From: an uncultured Collinsella sp.
GTDB taxonomy: Bacteria; Actinomycetota; Coriobacteriia; Coriobacteriales; Coriobacteriaceae
Direction: 5' to 3'
Assembly: GCA_934655755.1 (NCBI GenBank)
Contig: CAKUHA010000001.1
Location: 124,001 to 188,000 of the forward strand
DNA: 64,000 nucleotides
Below the pieces are notes generated by a model that did no database searches, had not been told where the DNA came from, and saw only the letters and a program-made list of their open reading frames with translations. Position 1 is the stretch's first letter. Each line of letters opens with the position of its first letter. The translations under genes and the position numbers were made by a program. Positions 1-7,596 of the stretch are shown here, one piece after another.

Positions 1-782
1 AGCCGATGAAGATCTACGCCGGCGATTACTCTGATGTCGCCGACGCCGCTATGATCGTCGTCACCGCTGGCGCTGCCCAGAAGCCCGGCGAGACCCGCCT
101 GGACCTGGTCAACAAGAACGTCAACATCTTTAAGTCCATCATCCCCGAGATTAAGAAGTCCGGCTTTGACGGCATCTTGCTGATCGTCTCCAACCCGGTG
201 GACGTTCTGACCTATGCCGCTATCAAGATGTCCGGCCTGCCCGAGGGCCACGTTATCGGCTCCGGTACCGTGCTCGACACCGGTCGTCTGCAGCAGATGC
301 TCGGTGCCCACGTCGAGGTTGACCCGCGCGACGTCCAGGCTTACGTCATGGGCGAGCACGGCGACTCCGAGTTCGTCGCTTGGTCCAGCGCTCAGGTTGC
401 CGGCGTGCCGCTGAGCACCTTCTGCGAGCTTCACGGCCATCTGGAGCATGAGGCTGCCGAGAAGCGTATCGCCGAGGACGTCAAGAACTCCGCCTACACC
501 ATCATCGAGAAGAAGCACGCCACCTACTATGGCGTCGCCATGGCTGTTAAGCGTATCTGCACTGCCGTCATGCGTGACGAGCAGACTGTTCTTCCCGTCT
601 CCTCGCTCATGGTGGGCGAGTATGGCCTGTCCGATCTGGCCATCTCCATGCCGACCGTCGTCGGCCGCGATGGCGTTGTCTGTCGCGTCCCCGTGCCGCT
701 GAACGAGTCCGAGCAGGGCGAGCTCACCGCTTCTGCCAAGGCCCTCAAGGACATTATCGACAGCGTTGATTTCTCCTGCTAA
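1..782 (+). CDS. ldh: L-lactate dehydrogenase, 5' end outside the window
   Basis: This cytoplasmic enzyme reduces pyruvate to L-lactate with NADH and regenerates NAD+ in fermentation. About 260 C-terminal residues are visible, against roughly 315 in the usual enzyme, so the N-terminal Rossmann glycine loop lies upstream of base 1. Visible family marks are NPVDVLTYAA, GSGTVLDTGRL and the catalytic-histidine motif MGEHGDSEF. Codon use is strongly biased to C-ending codons, as in the arcA, argF and ackA genes of this window, which suggests high expression. A strong terminator follows, so this is the last gene of its transcript. A malate dehydrogenase is less likely given the GEHGDSEF context. 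Confidence 0.93.
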   Translation, partial: PMKIYAGDYSDVADAAMIVVTAGAAQKPGETRLDLVNKNVNIFKSIIPEIKKSGFDGILLIVSNPVDVLTYAAIKMSGLPEGHVIGSGTVLDTGRLQQMLGAHVEVDPRDVQAYVMGEHGDSEFVAWSSAQVAGVPLSTFCELHGHLEHEAAEKRIAEDVKNSAYTIIEKKHATYYGVAMAVKRICTAVMRDEQTVLPVSSLMVGEYGLSDLAISMPTVVGRDGVVCRVPVPLNESEQGELTASAKALKDIIDSVDFSC

Positions 783-812
783 ATCAAGCTCGTTTGCTAG
801 CAGGCTACAATG

Positions 813-848
813 AAGGCGTCCAGGCCCCACGGCCCGGGCGCCTTTTTT
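813..848 (+). terminator. Rho-independent terminator of ldh
   Basis: A GC-rich hairpin with arms at 815-826 and 831-842 is followed directly by six T residues. It lies 30 bases after the ldh stop. Confidence 0.9.
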
Positions 849-881
849 GGTGCATTGGGGTCAGGTTGCTTTGCACCAGTG
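847..881 (+). repeat. Left arm of a 35-bp inverted repeat flanking the DUF2974 gene
   Basis: Bases 847-881 match the reverse complement of 2060-2094 at 31 of 35 positions by my alignment. The arm starts in the T-run of the ldh terminator and ends 16 bases before the next start codon. It contains the word GGGGTCAGGTTGC. Similar GGGAC-type words recur in other intergenic inverted repeats of this window. Confidence 0.8.
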
Positions 882-897
882 TTGATGGGGGAGAGGC

Positions 898-2058
898 ATG
901 TCGGATTCGCCTAACTTTTTGACCTATGCCCAGACGGCGTTCGATTCGTTTGAGGAGCGGTCGTTCTGCGCGGTGGACAGCCTGGTGCTTGCGTGGCTGT
1001 CGTATTTGCGCTTGCCGGGTGATATGCCGGAGCTTGCCGACTGGCAGGGGCTGGACGTGCGCGAGCTGCTACGTGCCGAGTGCTACCAGGACATGATTGG
1101 CGACCTGTGGGATCCGGAGGAGAGTCGCGCCTTGCTGGAGGCTGTTGCGGCAAGTCCTCGCTACCGTGGCGTGCACGTTTGCGGCTATCGTGCCGTGAAC
1201 GACGTGACGGCGACGGAGCAGTTTGCAGCCATGACGTTCCGCTTTCCGGCAGGATTCAGCTACCTTTCCTTCCGTGGGACCGACAGTACGATCGTGGGCT
1301 GGAAAGAGGACTTTAACATGGCGTTCCGGTGCCCCGTGCCCTCTCAGGAATCTGCGGCGCGCTACGTGGACGAGGCGGCGGCCGCGATTGATGGACCGCT
1401 CTTGTGCGGAGGCCATTCCAAGGGCGGCAACTTGGCGGTGTATGGCGCGGTGATGTGCTCTGATGCCGCTCGCGACCGGATCGAGCGGGCCTTCTCCCAT
1501 GATGGCCCCGGCTTTGTCGAGGAGTTCCTGAGCGGTGACGCCTTTGCGGGCCTGTCCGGTCGCATCGACAAGACGCTTCCCCAGTCGTCGATTTTCGGCA
1601 TGATGTTCGAGACGCAGGAAGATTACGCCATTGTCGAGAGCACCGAGTTCAGCCTGCTGCAGCACAATCCCTTCAGCTGGGTTGTCGACGGCTGCGACTT
1701 TGTGTATTGCGAGCGACTGTCTGCCGGCGCTCGATACGTTGATGGTTCTATTCGTGAGATGCTGCTTACAGTGGGGCCTGCCGAGCGCGAGCGCTTTGTG
1801 GACGCGCTGTTCTCCGTGTTTGAGGCTACGGGGGCCGAACGGTTTGCGGATATCGCTGGGAATCTGCGTGAGAGCCTACCGGTGATGCTCCAGGCTGCCC
1901 AAGGTTTCGACAAGGATACGCGCCGCTTTATTTCGCAGACTATCGCAGCGATCCTTAAGTGTGCGCTGCTGCCCAAGCGCCCCGAACTCAACGTTCCCGC
2001 CGCTGGCAAGAGCCTAGCGGAGCAGCTCGAGGCATGGCAGTCCGAGCTTCTGCACTAG
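898..2058 (+). CDS. DUF2974 (Mbeg1-like) alpha/beta-hydrolase-fold protein
   Basis: The product has 386 residues and is probably cytoplasmic, with no signal peptide or membrane segment. It resembles the DUF2974/Mbeg1-like family, related to lipases. The nucleophile-elbow motif GHSKGG lies at about residues 172-177, which puts the putative Ser at 174. SFRGTDS near residue 125 resembles the oxyanion-side strand of class-3 lipases. The substrate is unknown. The start is preceded by GGGGGAGAGGC. The gene stands alone between a terminator and the next gene and is bracketed by 35-bp imperfect inverted repeats. Those repeats leave almost no other DNA on either side, as if the gene moved or was copied as a unit. 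Confidence 0.8.
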   Translation: MSDSPNFLTYAQTAFDSFEERSFCAVDSLVLAWLSYLRLPGDMPELADWQGLDVRELLRAECYQDMIGDLWDPEESRALLEAVAASPRYRGVHVCGYRAVNDVTATEQFAAMTFRFPAGFSYLSFRGTDSTIVGWKEDFNMAFRCPVPSQESAARYVDEAAAAIDGPLLCGGHSKGGNLAVYGAVMCSDAARDRIERAFSHDGPGFVEEFLSGDAFAGLSGRIDKTLPQSSIFGMMFETQEDYAIVESTEFSLLQHNPFSWVVDGCDFVYCERLSAGARYVDGSIREMLLTVGPAERERFVDALFSVFEATGAERFADIAGNLRESLPVMLQAAQGFDKDTRRFISQTIAAILKCALLPKRPELNVPAAGKSLAEQLEAWQSELLH

Positions 2059-2059
2059 C

Positions 2060-2094
2060 CACTGGCGCAAAGCGACCTGTCCCCGATGCACCAA
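2060..2094 (-). repeat. Right arm of the 35-bp inverted repeat flanking the DUF2974 gene
   Basis: This arm is the inverted partner of 847-881 and begins two bases after the stop codon of the DUF2974 gene. The four mismatches are scattered, which suggests an old duplication rather than a perfect hairpin under selection. Confidence 0.8.
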
Positions 2095-2169
2095 TCTTCG
2101 ATGCGCTTGGAGAGGGCTCGACCGCTATACTGATTCGTGCTCAATTCGATCTAGAACGGAATGCCGTAT

Positions 2170-3174
2170 ATGAAAATCAATCACGCGATCTTGCATATCC
2201 TGGACTTTGACTCGGCCGTCAACGTCATGAGCCAACGCGAGCTCGATATCGAGAGCCGTACCGTGCGCAACTTCGTGACCACGCACCTGCGTCGCGCCCG
2301 TACTTCGGCAGATAACAAGCGCGCCACATTTGCCGAGAACTCCGCATTCGGCGGCGAGCTCAAGGGTTATTTCTTTGGCGAGCGCGAGTTCGTGGACCTG
2401 TCGCAGCAGATTGCGGAGTTCATTTCCTCCGAGCTCACCAAAGCCGAGAAGGCCGAGTCCACCGACGTGCTTGTGGCGGACTTTGACGATGACGAGGACG
2501 CCCGCTGGTTTGCCGTCATGCTGCTTGGCTCCAAGCAGGCCTTTATGCACGAGGTGGGCCGCGAGGAGGGCGAGGTGCGCAACGACATCGCGCGTCACTA
2601 CGCTATTCTGCCGAATCCTTCCCAAAAGGTGCCGAGCTACGCTATTGTGCGCGCGAGCACCATGGAGATCGGCTACGTGGACAAAAAGCGCAAGATCGCC
2701 GGCGAGGACCGCATGCTTATTCCCGACGGCCTGCTGCAGTGCGATACAGGCGTGTCGGGCAAGGAGATTATCGACACCGTGACGCGTGTGGTCGAGGAGG
2801 TCGCTGAGGAGCACGGTGCTAACACGGCTGTGGCGCTCGCCAAGGTCAAAGCCGCTGTTGCTGAGAAGGTCGAAGACGATGAGGAACTGCCGCCCTGGGA
2901 TATCGTCGACGAGGTCTTTGAGGACGAGCCGGTCATTAAGGAGAGCGTGCGTGCGGCATTGACCGAGGAAAAGGTTCCCGAGCGCGTGCCTGTGGAGCGC
3001 AAGCAGGTGGAGCGCGCGGCCGTGCGCAATCACAAGATTCGTACCGATACGGGTATCGAGATCAGCTTCCCGGCCGAGATGGGCTCGAACTCCGAGTACA
3101 TCGAGTTCGTCAACGAGCCCAACGGCCTCATCTCCATCGAGCTCAAGAACATCGGAAGCATCGAGAACCGATAA
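2170..3174 (+). CDS. Nucleoid-associated protein (YejK/NdpA family)
   Basis: The product is about 334 residues and resembles the 37-kDa nucleoid-associated protein family (YejK/NdpA). Members associate with the nucleoid, but their biochemical role is poorly defined. The N-terminal half carries the familiar pattern of an acidic early strand and a conserved REFVDLSQQIAEF helix region. The C-terminal 100 residues are rich in Glu/Asp. Two starts are possible. ATG 2161 has no spacing from the GGA at 2158-2160, while ATG 2170 lies nine bases after it, so I prefer 2170. The gene is monocistronic and ends at a strong terminator. Confidence 0.85.
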   Translation: MKINHAILHILDFDSAVNVMSQRELDIESRTVRNFVTTHLRRARTSADNKRATFAENSAFGGELKGYFFGEREFVDLSQQIAEFISSELTKAEKAESTDVLVADFDDDEDARWFAVMLLGSKQAFMHEVGREEGEVRNDIARHYAILPNPSQKVPSYAIVRASTMEIGYVDKKRKIAGEDRMLIPDGLLQCDTGVSGKEIIDTVTRVVEEVAEEHGANTAVALAKVKAAVAEKVEDDEELPPWDIVDEVFEDEPVIKESVRAALTEEKVPERVPVERKQVERAAVRNHKIRTDTGIEISFPAEMGSNSEYIEFVNEPNGLISIELKNIGSIENR

Positions 3175-3202
3175 GCCGCGCTTGGACGCTGCAGAATAAA
3201 GA

Positions 3203-3240
3203 AAGGCCGAAGCCCCAAATTGGGCTTCGGCCTTCTTGTT
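3203..3240 (+). terminator. Terminator after the nucleoid-associated protein gene
   Basis: A hairpin of about 13 bp (AGGCCGAAGCCCC with its complement, loop AAAT) ends at 3233 and is followed by a T-rich tail. Confidence 0.9.
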
Positions 3241-3256
3241 TGGAGTTGAATTAATC

Positions 3257-3420
3257 TGCAGGTTGAGCATGCGTCAGCGAAAACGCCCCAGAGCGAGCAA
3301 GGTGACGTGAAAGAGGAGGGCATTGACCTTCTGGTCATGCCCGACGATTGAACGTCAGATTGCCGCTCTGGGGCGTTTGCAGTGTCGAGCCTTTACGGCG
3401 TTTGGTAAAACGCCGTAACC
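3257..3420 (-). repeat. Interspersed structured element, copy A
   Basis: Read on the minus strand, this starts two bases after the dapH stop with a hairpin around GTTTTACCAAAC. A 15-bp perfect stem follows, with arms starting AAACGCCCC and ending GGGGCGTTT. The stem encloses the conserved word CTGACGTTCAATCGTC, a variable hairpin, and TCTTTCACGTCACCTTG. The conserved tail ATGCTCAACCTGC is shared with copy C. Copies B (25347-25497) and C (55845-56007) keep the same layout but have different, still-pairing stem bases. It may act as a 3'-UTR RNA or a terminator. Its origin is unknown. Confidence 0.85.
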
Positions 3421-3421
3421 A

Positions 3422-4141
3422 TTAGAGTTGACGTAAACCTTCCTCGAGACCGGTCTTGCTGTCGGTCTGGGCGTCGCGCATCTTGATGACGCGGGCGGGA
3501 ACGCCGGCCACGACGGCGCCGGCGGGGACGTCCTCGACGCATACGGCACCGGCGGCTACGACGGCGCCCTTGCCCACGCGCACGCCCTCCAGGACCACGG
3601 CGTTGGCGCCAATCATGACATCGTCCTCGATGATGACGGGCGTGGCGCTCGCGGGCTCAACGACGCCTGCAAGCACGGTGCCGGCGCCGATGTGGCAGTT
3701 CTTGCCCACGGTGGCGCGGCCGCCCAGCACGGCGCCCATATCGATCATGGAACTCTCGCCGATAACGGAGCCGATGTTGATGATGGCGCCCATCATGATG
3801 ACGGCGCGGTCGCCGATCTCGACGCGGTCGCGGATAATCGCGCCCGGCTCGATGCGGGCGTTGATGCCCTTAAGGTCGAGCATGGGGACGGCGGAGTTAC
3901 GGCAGTCGTTCTCGACGTCGTAGTAGTCGATAGAGTCGGCGTTGGCATCGAGGATGGCCTTGAGCTCGTCCCAGTCGCCAAAGACGGTCTTGCCGCGGCG
4001 GCCGCCGTAGACGTGTGCATCGCCCCAGGCAACCTTCATGCCGGGCTTCTCGCGCACATACAGCTTGACGGGCGTCTTCTTGGGCGCGGTGGCGATGTAG
4101 TTGATAATCTCCTGTGCATCCATCTCGGCTGCGTTGCTCAT
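3422..4141 (-). CDS. dapH: 2,3,4,5-tetrahydropyridine-2,6-dicarboxylate N-acetyltransferase
   Basis: This enzyme acetylates tetrahydrodipicolinate using acetyl-CoA in the acetylase branch of diaminopimelate/lysine synthesis. The product is 239 residues. An N-terminal domain of about 90 residues is followed by a left-handed beta-helix of hexapeptide repeats ([20 protein letters not shown] through [20 protein letters not shown]). This is the DapH layout rather than the longer succinyl-transferring DapD. It is the last gene of the lysA-dapA-dapB-dapH operon, 34 bases after dapB. An acetylase-type pathway needs an N-acetyl-DAP deacetylase, and the divergent M20 gene at 7597 is a natural candidate. 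The structured element copy A abuts its stop. Confidence 0.93.
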   Translation of the reverse strand: MSNAAEMDAQEIINYIATAPKKTPVKLYVREKPGMKVAWGDAHVYGGRRGKTVFGDWDELKAILDANADSIDYYDVENDCRNSAVPMLDLKGINARIEPGAIIRDRVEIGDRAVIMMGAIINIGSVIGESSMIDMGAVLGGRATVGKNCHIGAGTVLAGVVEPASATPVIIEDDVMIGANAVVLEGVRVGKGAVVAAGAVCVEDVPAGAVVAGVPARVIKMRDAQTDSKTGLEEGLRQL

Positions 4142-4175
4142 GTGTTGGTTCTCCTTTGCTTGGATGATTAACTGG

Positions 4176-4916
4176 TTAGTCGAACATAACCTGATCGAAG
4201 GTGTAGAAGCCGGGCTCGCGGGTCACGAGCTTCTGCGCGGCTGCAAGGGCGCCGTTGACGAAGATCTGGCGGCTCGTGGCGCGGTGCGTGAGGGTGACCT
4301 CCTCGTCCTGTCCAAAGAAGCTCACCTCGTGCACACCGGCTACGGTACCGCCGCGCAGCGAGTGCATGCCGATCTCCTTGGGGTCGCGGGCGCCGCACAT
4401 GCCCTCACGGCCGTAGACGGGATGGTATCCGGCCTCAGGCTCGGCTTCGACGACGGCATCGAGCAGCAGCTTGGCCGTGCCGCTGGGGGCGTCGACCTTT
4501 TGGTTGTGGTGTGTCTCGACGATCTCGCAGTCAAAGCCGGGCAGCTCGCGCGTTGCCTGGGCTACCAGATGGCGCAAGGCTGCGATGCCGATGGAGTAGT
4601 TGCCGGAGTGCATGACGCGGGCGCCCTGACCCAGCTCGCGCAGGCGGTCCATCTGCTCGGGCGTATATCCCGTGGTGCCCGAGACCAGTGCAGCGCCCGT
4701 GCGCTCGACATAGGCGACAACGGCGTCAAAGGTCACGACGTTCGAGAAGTCGATGATCACATCGGCCGCCGGGGCGCTCTCGAGCTCGGTCAGATCAAAG
4801 CCGATTTGAGCTACGATGTCAAAAACGGGCTGTCCGACGGCATCAACGATGCTCTCGGCGGTAGTGCGGATGAGTGAGCCCATGCGGCCCGTTCCCATAA
4901 TGACGATCTTAATCAA
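4176..4916 (-). CDS. dapB: 4-hydroxy-tetrahydrodipicolinate reductase
   Basis: DapB reduces the DapA product with NAD(P)H in lysine/DAP synthesis. The product has 246 residues, a normal family length. The nucleotide loop MGTGRMG is at residues 7-13. The SGTTGYT motif is near 79-85, and the catalytic signature [15 protein letters not shown], with its His pair and Lys, is near 134-148. The start codon overlaps the end of the upstream lysA-dapA reading frame by 8 bases, so translation is probably coupled. The operon is under the lysine riboswitch at 7289-7447. Confidence 0.95.
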   Translation of the reverse strand: MIKIVIMGTGRMGSLIRTTAESIVDAVGQPVFDIVAQIGFDLTELESAPAADVIIDFSNVVTFDAVVAYVERTGAALVSGTTGYTPEQMDRLRELGQGARVMHSGNYSIGIAALRHLVAQATRELPGFDCEIVETHHNQKVDAPSGTAKLLLDAVVEAEPEAGYHPVYGREGMCGARDPKEIGMHSLRGGTVAGVHEVSFFGQDEEVTLTHRATSRQIFVNGALAAAQKLVTREPGFYTFDQVMFD

Positions 4917-7218
4917 GCAGACCAGCTCCCTTCAGGGCATCGGTAAGTGCGGTGCGCGTGTCGTCTGCCATGGGGCACAGCGGCATGCGATAGTTGGCCT
5001 CGATCATGCCCATCTGGGCGAGCGCTTCCTTAACGGGGATGGGGTTGACCTCGCTAAAGAGGGCGTTGATGAGCGACTGGCCGGCAATCTGGATCTCGCG
5101 GGCGCGCTCCACGTCACCGTCCAGGTAGGCACGGCACATGTCGTGCACGAGTTGCGGCTGCACGTCGGCCCACACGCTGATGGTGCCCGAGGCGCCCAGG
5201 CTCATGAGCGGCACGGTAAGCGCGTCTTCGCCCGAGTACATGCGGAAGTCGTCGGACAGCAGATGCGCGATCTTGGCGGCATAGGCGACGTTGCCCGAGG
5301 CCTCCTTGATGCCCATGATGTTGGGATGTGCTGCCAGGCGCTCGACATTGCGCTCGCTGATGCCGCAACCGCAACGACCGGGAATGTTGTACAGGATGCA
5401 GGGGATGTCTACGGCGTCGGCCACGGTCTTAAAGTGCTGGTAGATACCCTCTTCGTTGGACTTGTTGTAGTAGGGGGTGATGAGCAGCAGGCCATCGGCG
5501 CCCAGGCCCTGGTAGGTGAGCGACTTGGTGAGCATCGTCTGCGTGGAGTTGGAGCCCGAGCCGGCGATGACGGGGATACGGCCTGCGACCTGCTTGACCA
5601 CGGCGGCAACGACGGAGTTGTCCTCGTCATCGGTCATCGTGGCACTTTCGCCGGTGGTGCCCAAGGTGAGGATGGCGTCGGTGCCATTCTGCAGATGGAA
5701 ATCAATAAGGCGCTCGAGCGCGTCAAAGTCGACGCTGCCGTCCTTTTTAAACGGCGTGACGAGGGCGACGATCGAGCCCTCGAGATTGCGGACATCCATA
5801 TTCTTCTCCTTCGCTTCTGCGATCTGGATGCGTTTGTTCCATTGGGCAGCGACGGCCAGGCGCTCGTCCTGAGCACGACGGCGGGCGCTTTCGGCGCGCG
5901 ATTTGGCCAGCAACTCACGTCCGCACGGCAGCACGTCGAGCGTGGCAAAGTAGTCTCCCGGGCGCTCGGCACGACGGATGAGATCCGCCGAGCCGTCGGG
6001 ACGCAGCAATATCTCGGCAGAGCGCAGGCGCCCGTTGTAGTTGTAGCCCATGGAGTAGCCATGCGCGCCGGTGTCGTGGATCACGAGCAGGTCGCCCATG
6101 TCGATCTGCGGCAGCTCACGGTCGATGGCGAACTTGTCGTTGTTTTCGCACAGGTTGCCCGTGATGTCGTACGTGTTCGTGACGGGGGCTGCGGTTTTGT
6201 CAGGACCGCCCGACTGACCCATTACCGTGATGTGGTGGTAAGCGCCATACATGGCGGGGCGAATCAGGTCGACGGCACTTGCGTCCACGCCGATATAGTC
6301 CTTGTAGATCTGCTTTTCGTGAATGGCTTTGGTGACCAGACACCCGTAGGGCCCCATCATAAAGCGGCCCATCTCGGTGCAGATCGCCACATCGCCCATG
6401 CCGGCGGGAACCAGGATCTCGTCGTAGGCCGCGTGCACGCCCTCGCCGATGGCGTGGATGTCGTTGGCCTGCTGCTCGGGCAGGTAGGGGATACCCACGC
6501 CGCCGGACAGGTTAATGAAGGCGACATGTGCGCCAGTCTCGCGCTCCAGGCGCACGGCAAGCTCAAAGAGGATGCGCGCGAGCTTGGGGTAGTAATCGTT
6601 GGTGACGGTGTTGCTGGCAAGGAAGGCATGGATGCCAAAATGCTCGGCGCCCTTGGCCTTGAGTACGCGGAAGGCTTCGAAGAGCTGCTCGGTGGTCATG
6701 CCATATTTGGAGTCGCCCGGGTTGTCCATAATGCCGTTAGAGAGCTGGAACAGGCCGCCCGGGTTAAAGCGGCAGCTAACTGTCTTGGGGATGGGGCCCG
6801 CGACGCGCTCGTAGAACTCGATATGGCTGATGTCGTCGAAATTGACGATGGCGCCCAGCTTATCGGCAAGCTCAAAGTCCGCCGCCGGCGTGTCGTTGGA
6901 CGAAAACATGATGTCGTGTCCCGTGATGCCCAGCGAGCGGGCGATCATGAGCTCGGTATAGCTCGAGCAGTCGCAACCGCAGCCGTATTCGTTGAGAATG
7001 GAGATAAGTGCTGGGTTGGGATTAGCCTTGACGGCAAAGTACTCCTTAAACCCCGGATTCCACGCAAAGGCGTCGCGCACCTCTTGCATGTTGCGGCGGA
7101 TGCCCGCCTCGTCGTATAGATGAAACGGCGTGGGGAACTGCTCGACGATATGCTCGAGCGTCTCCTTGTCCACAAACGGCTGCTTTGCCGCATATGCCTC
7201 GTTGGGGGTCAATGTCAT
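4909..7218 (-). CDS. lysA-dapA: LysA-DapA fusion: diaminopimelate decarboxylase joined to 4-hydroxy-tetrahydrodipicolinate synthase
   Basis: One uninterrupted 769-codon frame joins the last enzyme of lysine synthesis (LysA, PLP-dependent decarboxylation of meso-DAP) to the first committed one (DapA). LysA occupies about residues 1-430, with PLP lysine Lys64 in YFAVKANP. A charged linker of about 40 residues follows. DapA starts at Met474, with TLGTTGES, LYNIPGR (Tyr610) and the Schiff-base Lys638 in IMGIKEASG. Met474 is preceded by AAGGAG with ideal spacing, so free DapA may also be made. In most bacteria these are separate proteins of about 420 and 295 residues. A missed frameshift or stop in the linker would give ordinary genes. 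The operon continues with dapB and dapH. Confidence 0.88.
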   Translation of the reverse strand: MTLTPNEAYAAKQPFVDKETLEHIVEQFPTPFHLYDEAGIRRNMQEVRDAFAWNPGFKEYFAVKANPNPALISILNEYGCGCDCSSYTELMIARSLGITGHDIMFSSNDTPAADFELADKLGAIVNFDDISHIEFYERVAGPIPKTVSCRFNPGGLFQLSNGIMDNPGDSKYGMTTEQLFEAFRVLKAKGAEHFGIHAFLASNTVTNDYYPKLARILFELAVRLERETGAHVAFINLSGGVGIPYLPEQQANDIHAIGEGVHAAYDEILVPAGMGDVAICTEMGRFMMGPYGCLVTKAIHEKQIYKDYIGVDASAVDLIRPAMYGAYHHITVMGQSGGPDKTAAPVTNTYDITGNLCENNDKFAIDRELPQIDMGDLLVIHDTGAHGYSMGYNYNGRLRSAEILLRPDGSADLIRRAERPGDYFATLDVLPCGRELLAKSRAESARRRAQDERLAVAAQWNKRIQIAEAKEKNMDVRNLEGSIVALVTPFKKDGSVDFDALERLIDFHLQNGTDAILTLGTTGESATMTDDEDNSVVAAVVKQVAGRIPVIAGSGSNSTQTMLTKSLTYQGLGADGLLLITPYYNKSNEEGIYQHFKTVADAVDIPCILYNIPGRCGCGISERNVERLAAHPNIMGIKEASGNVAYAAKIAHLLSDDFRMYSGEDALTVPLMSLGASGTISVWADVQPQLVHDMCRAYLDGDVERAREIQIAGQSLINALFSEVNPIPVKEALAQMGMIEANYRMPLCPMADDTRTALTDALKGAGLLD
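5799..5812 (-). promoter_or_regulatory. Internal Shine-Dalgarno and start codon for free DapA
   Basis: On the minus strand AAGGAG is followed by six bases and an in-frame ATG (A at 5799). This ATG aligns with the usual DapA N-terminus (MDVRNLEGSIVALVTPF). It implies internal initiation within the lysA-dapA frame, or that the two genes were recently separate. Confidence 0.7.
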
Positions 7219-7288
7219 GTCCCGTAAACCTCGCTATCCAGACGGCGCCATCGGCGCATCGAATCCGCATAGCGTGGACCCAATGTCC

Positions 7289-7447
7289 GGATAGCGCTCC
7301 CGCATTGCTGCAGACAGTCCTGCGGGTGTTTCCCGCAGGCCCACCAGGTCGTTCGTGCCCGAAAAACCCAGTTCGGCGGGTTTCGCCTCCCCGCAGGGTC
7401 AAAGTCTGCCGACTCGCCCGCGGCTCTTCGTGCCCGCGCCTCTATCA
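7289..7447 (-). promoter_or_regulatory. Lysine riboswitch (L box)
   Basis: Read on the minus strand, the leader contains the L-box landmarks in order: GATAGAGGCGCG, a GGGGAGGCGAAACCCGCCGAA core, GGGAAACACCCGCAGGACTGTCTGCAG (quoted only in part), and a closing GCGCTATC that pairs with GATAGAGGCGC to form P1. It lies 70 bases upstream of lysA. The P1 3' strand (7289-7296) and a second ATAGCG-type strand (7269-7274) can both pair with GGATAGCG at 7239-7232, just before the GAGG Shine-Dalgarno. This suggests control of translation initiation. Lysine binding should repress lysA-dapA-dapB-dapH. The 7219-7596 gap holds this element, the lysA leader and the divergent promoter. Confidence 0.9.
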
Positions 7448-7474
7448 AGTGGTAAAGACCCTACCACGTTGCAC

Positions 7475-7503
7475 TTTACCAAACAAGAGTATTCGTATAT
7501 AAC
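7475..7503 (+). promoter_or_regulatory. Probable sigma-70 promoter of the M20 amidohydrolase gene
   Basis: TTTACC at 7475-7480 and TATAAC at 7498-7503 are separated by 17 bases. The leader to the start codon contains two short hairpins (AGGGCGCTACAGCCCT and GTCACAATAGGTGAC). Confidence 0.6.
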
Positions 7504-7596
7504 GTTTAAAAAATGCAGCATCATGTTAGAAACAAGGGCGCTACAGCCCTGCGTCACAATAGGTGACAGCTGAGTTGTCCCATGAAAGGAATCCCC

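Noticed and set aside
3203..3420. Possibility that copy A of the structured element is only a terminator pair
   Set aside because: The terminator at 3203-3240 is separate, and the element is repeated elsewhere with covarying stems, so it is more than a local terminator.
4816..7119. 767-codon open frame on the plus strand opposite lysA-dapA
   Set aside because: It is antisense to an unmistakable LysA-DapA frame, has no ribosome site and no family resemblance. Long antisense frames arise from the strong C/G-ending codon bias.
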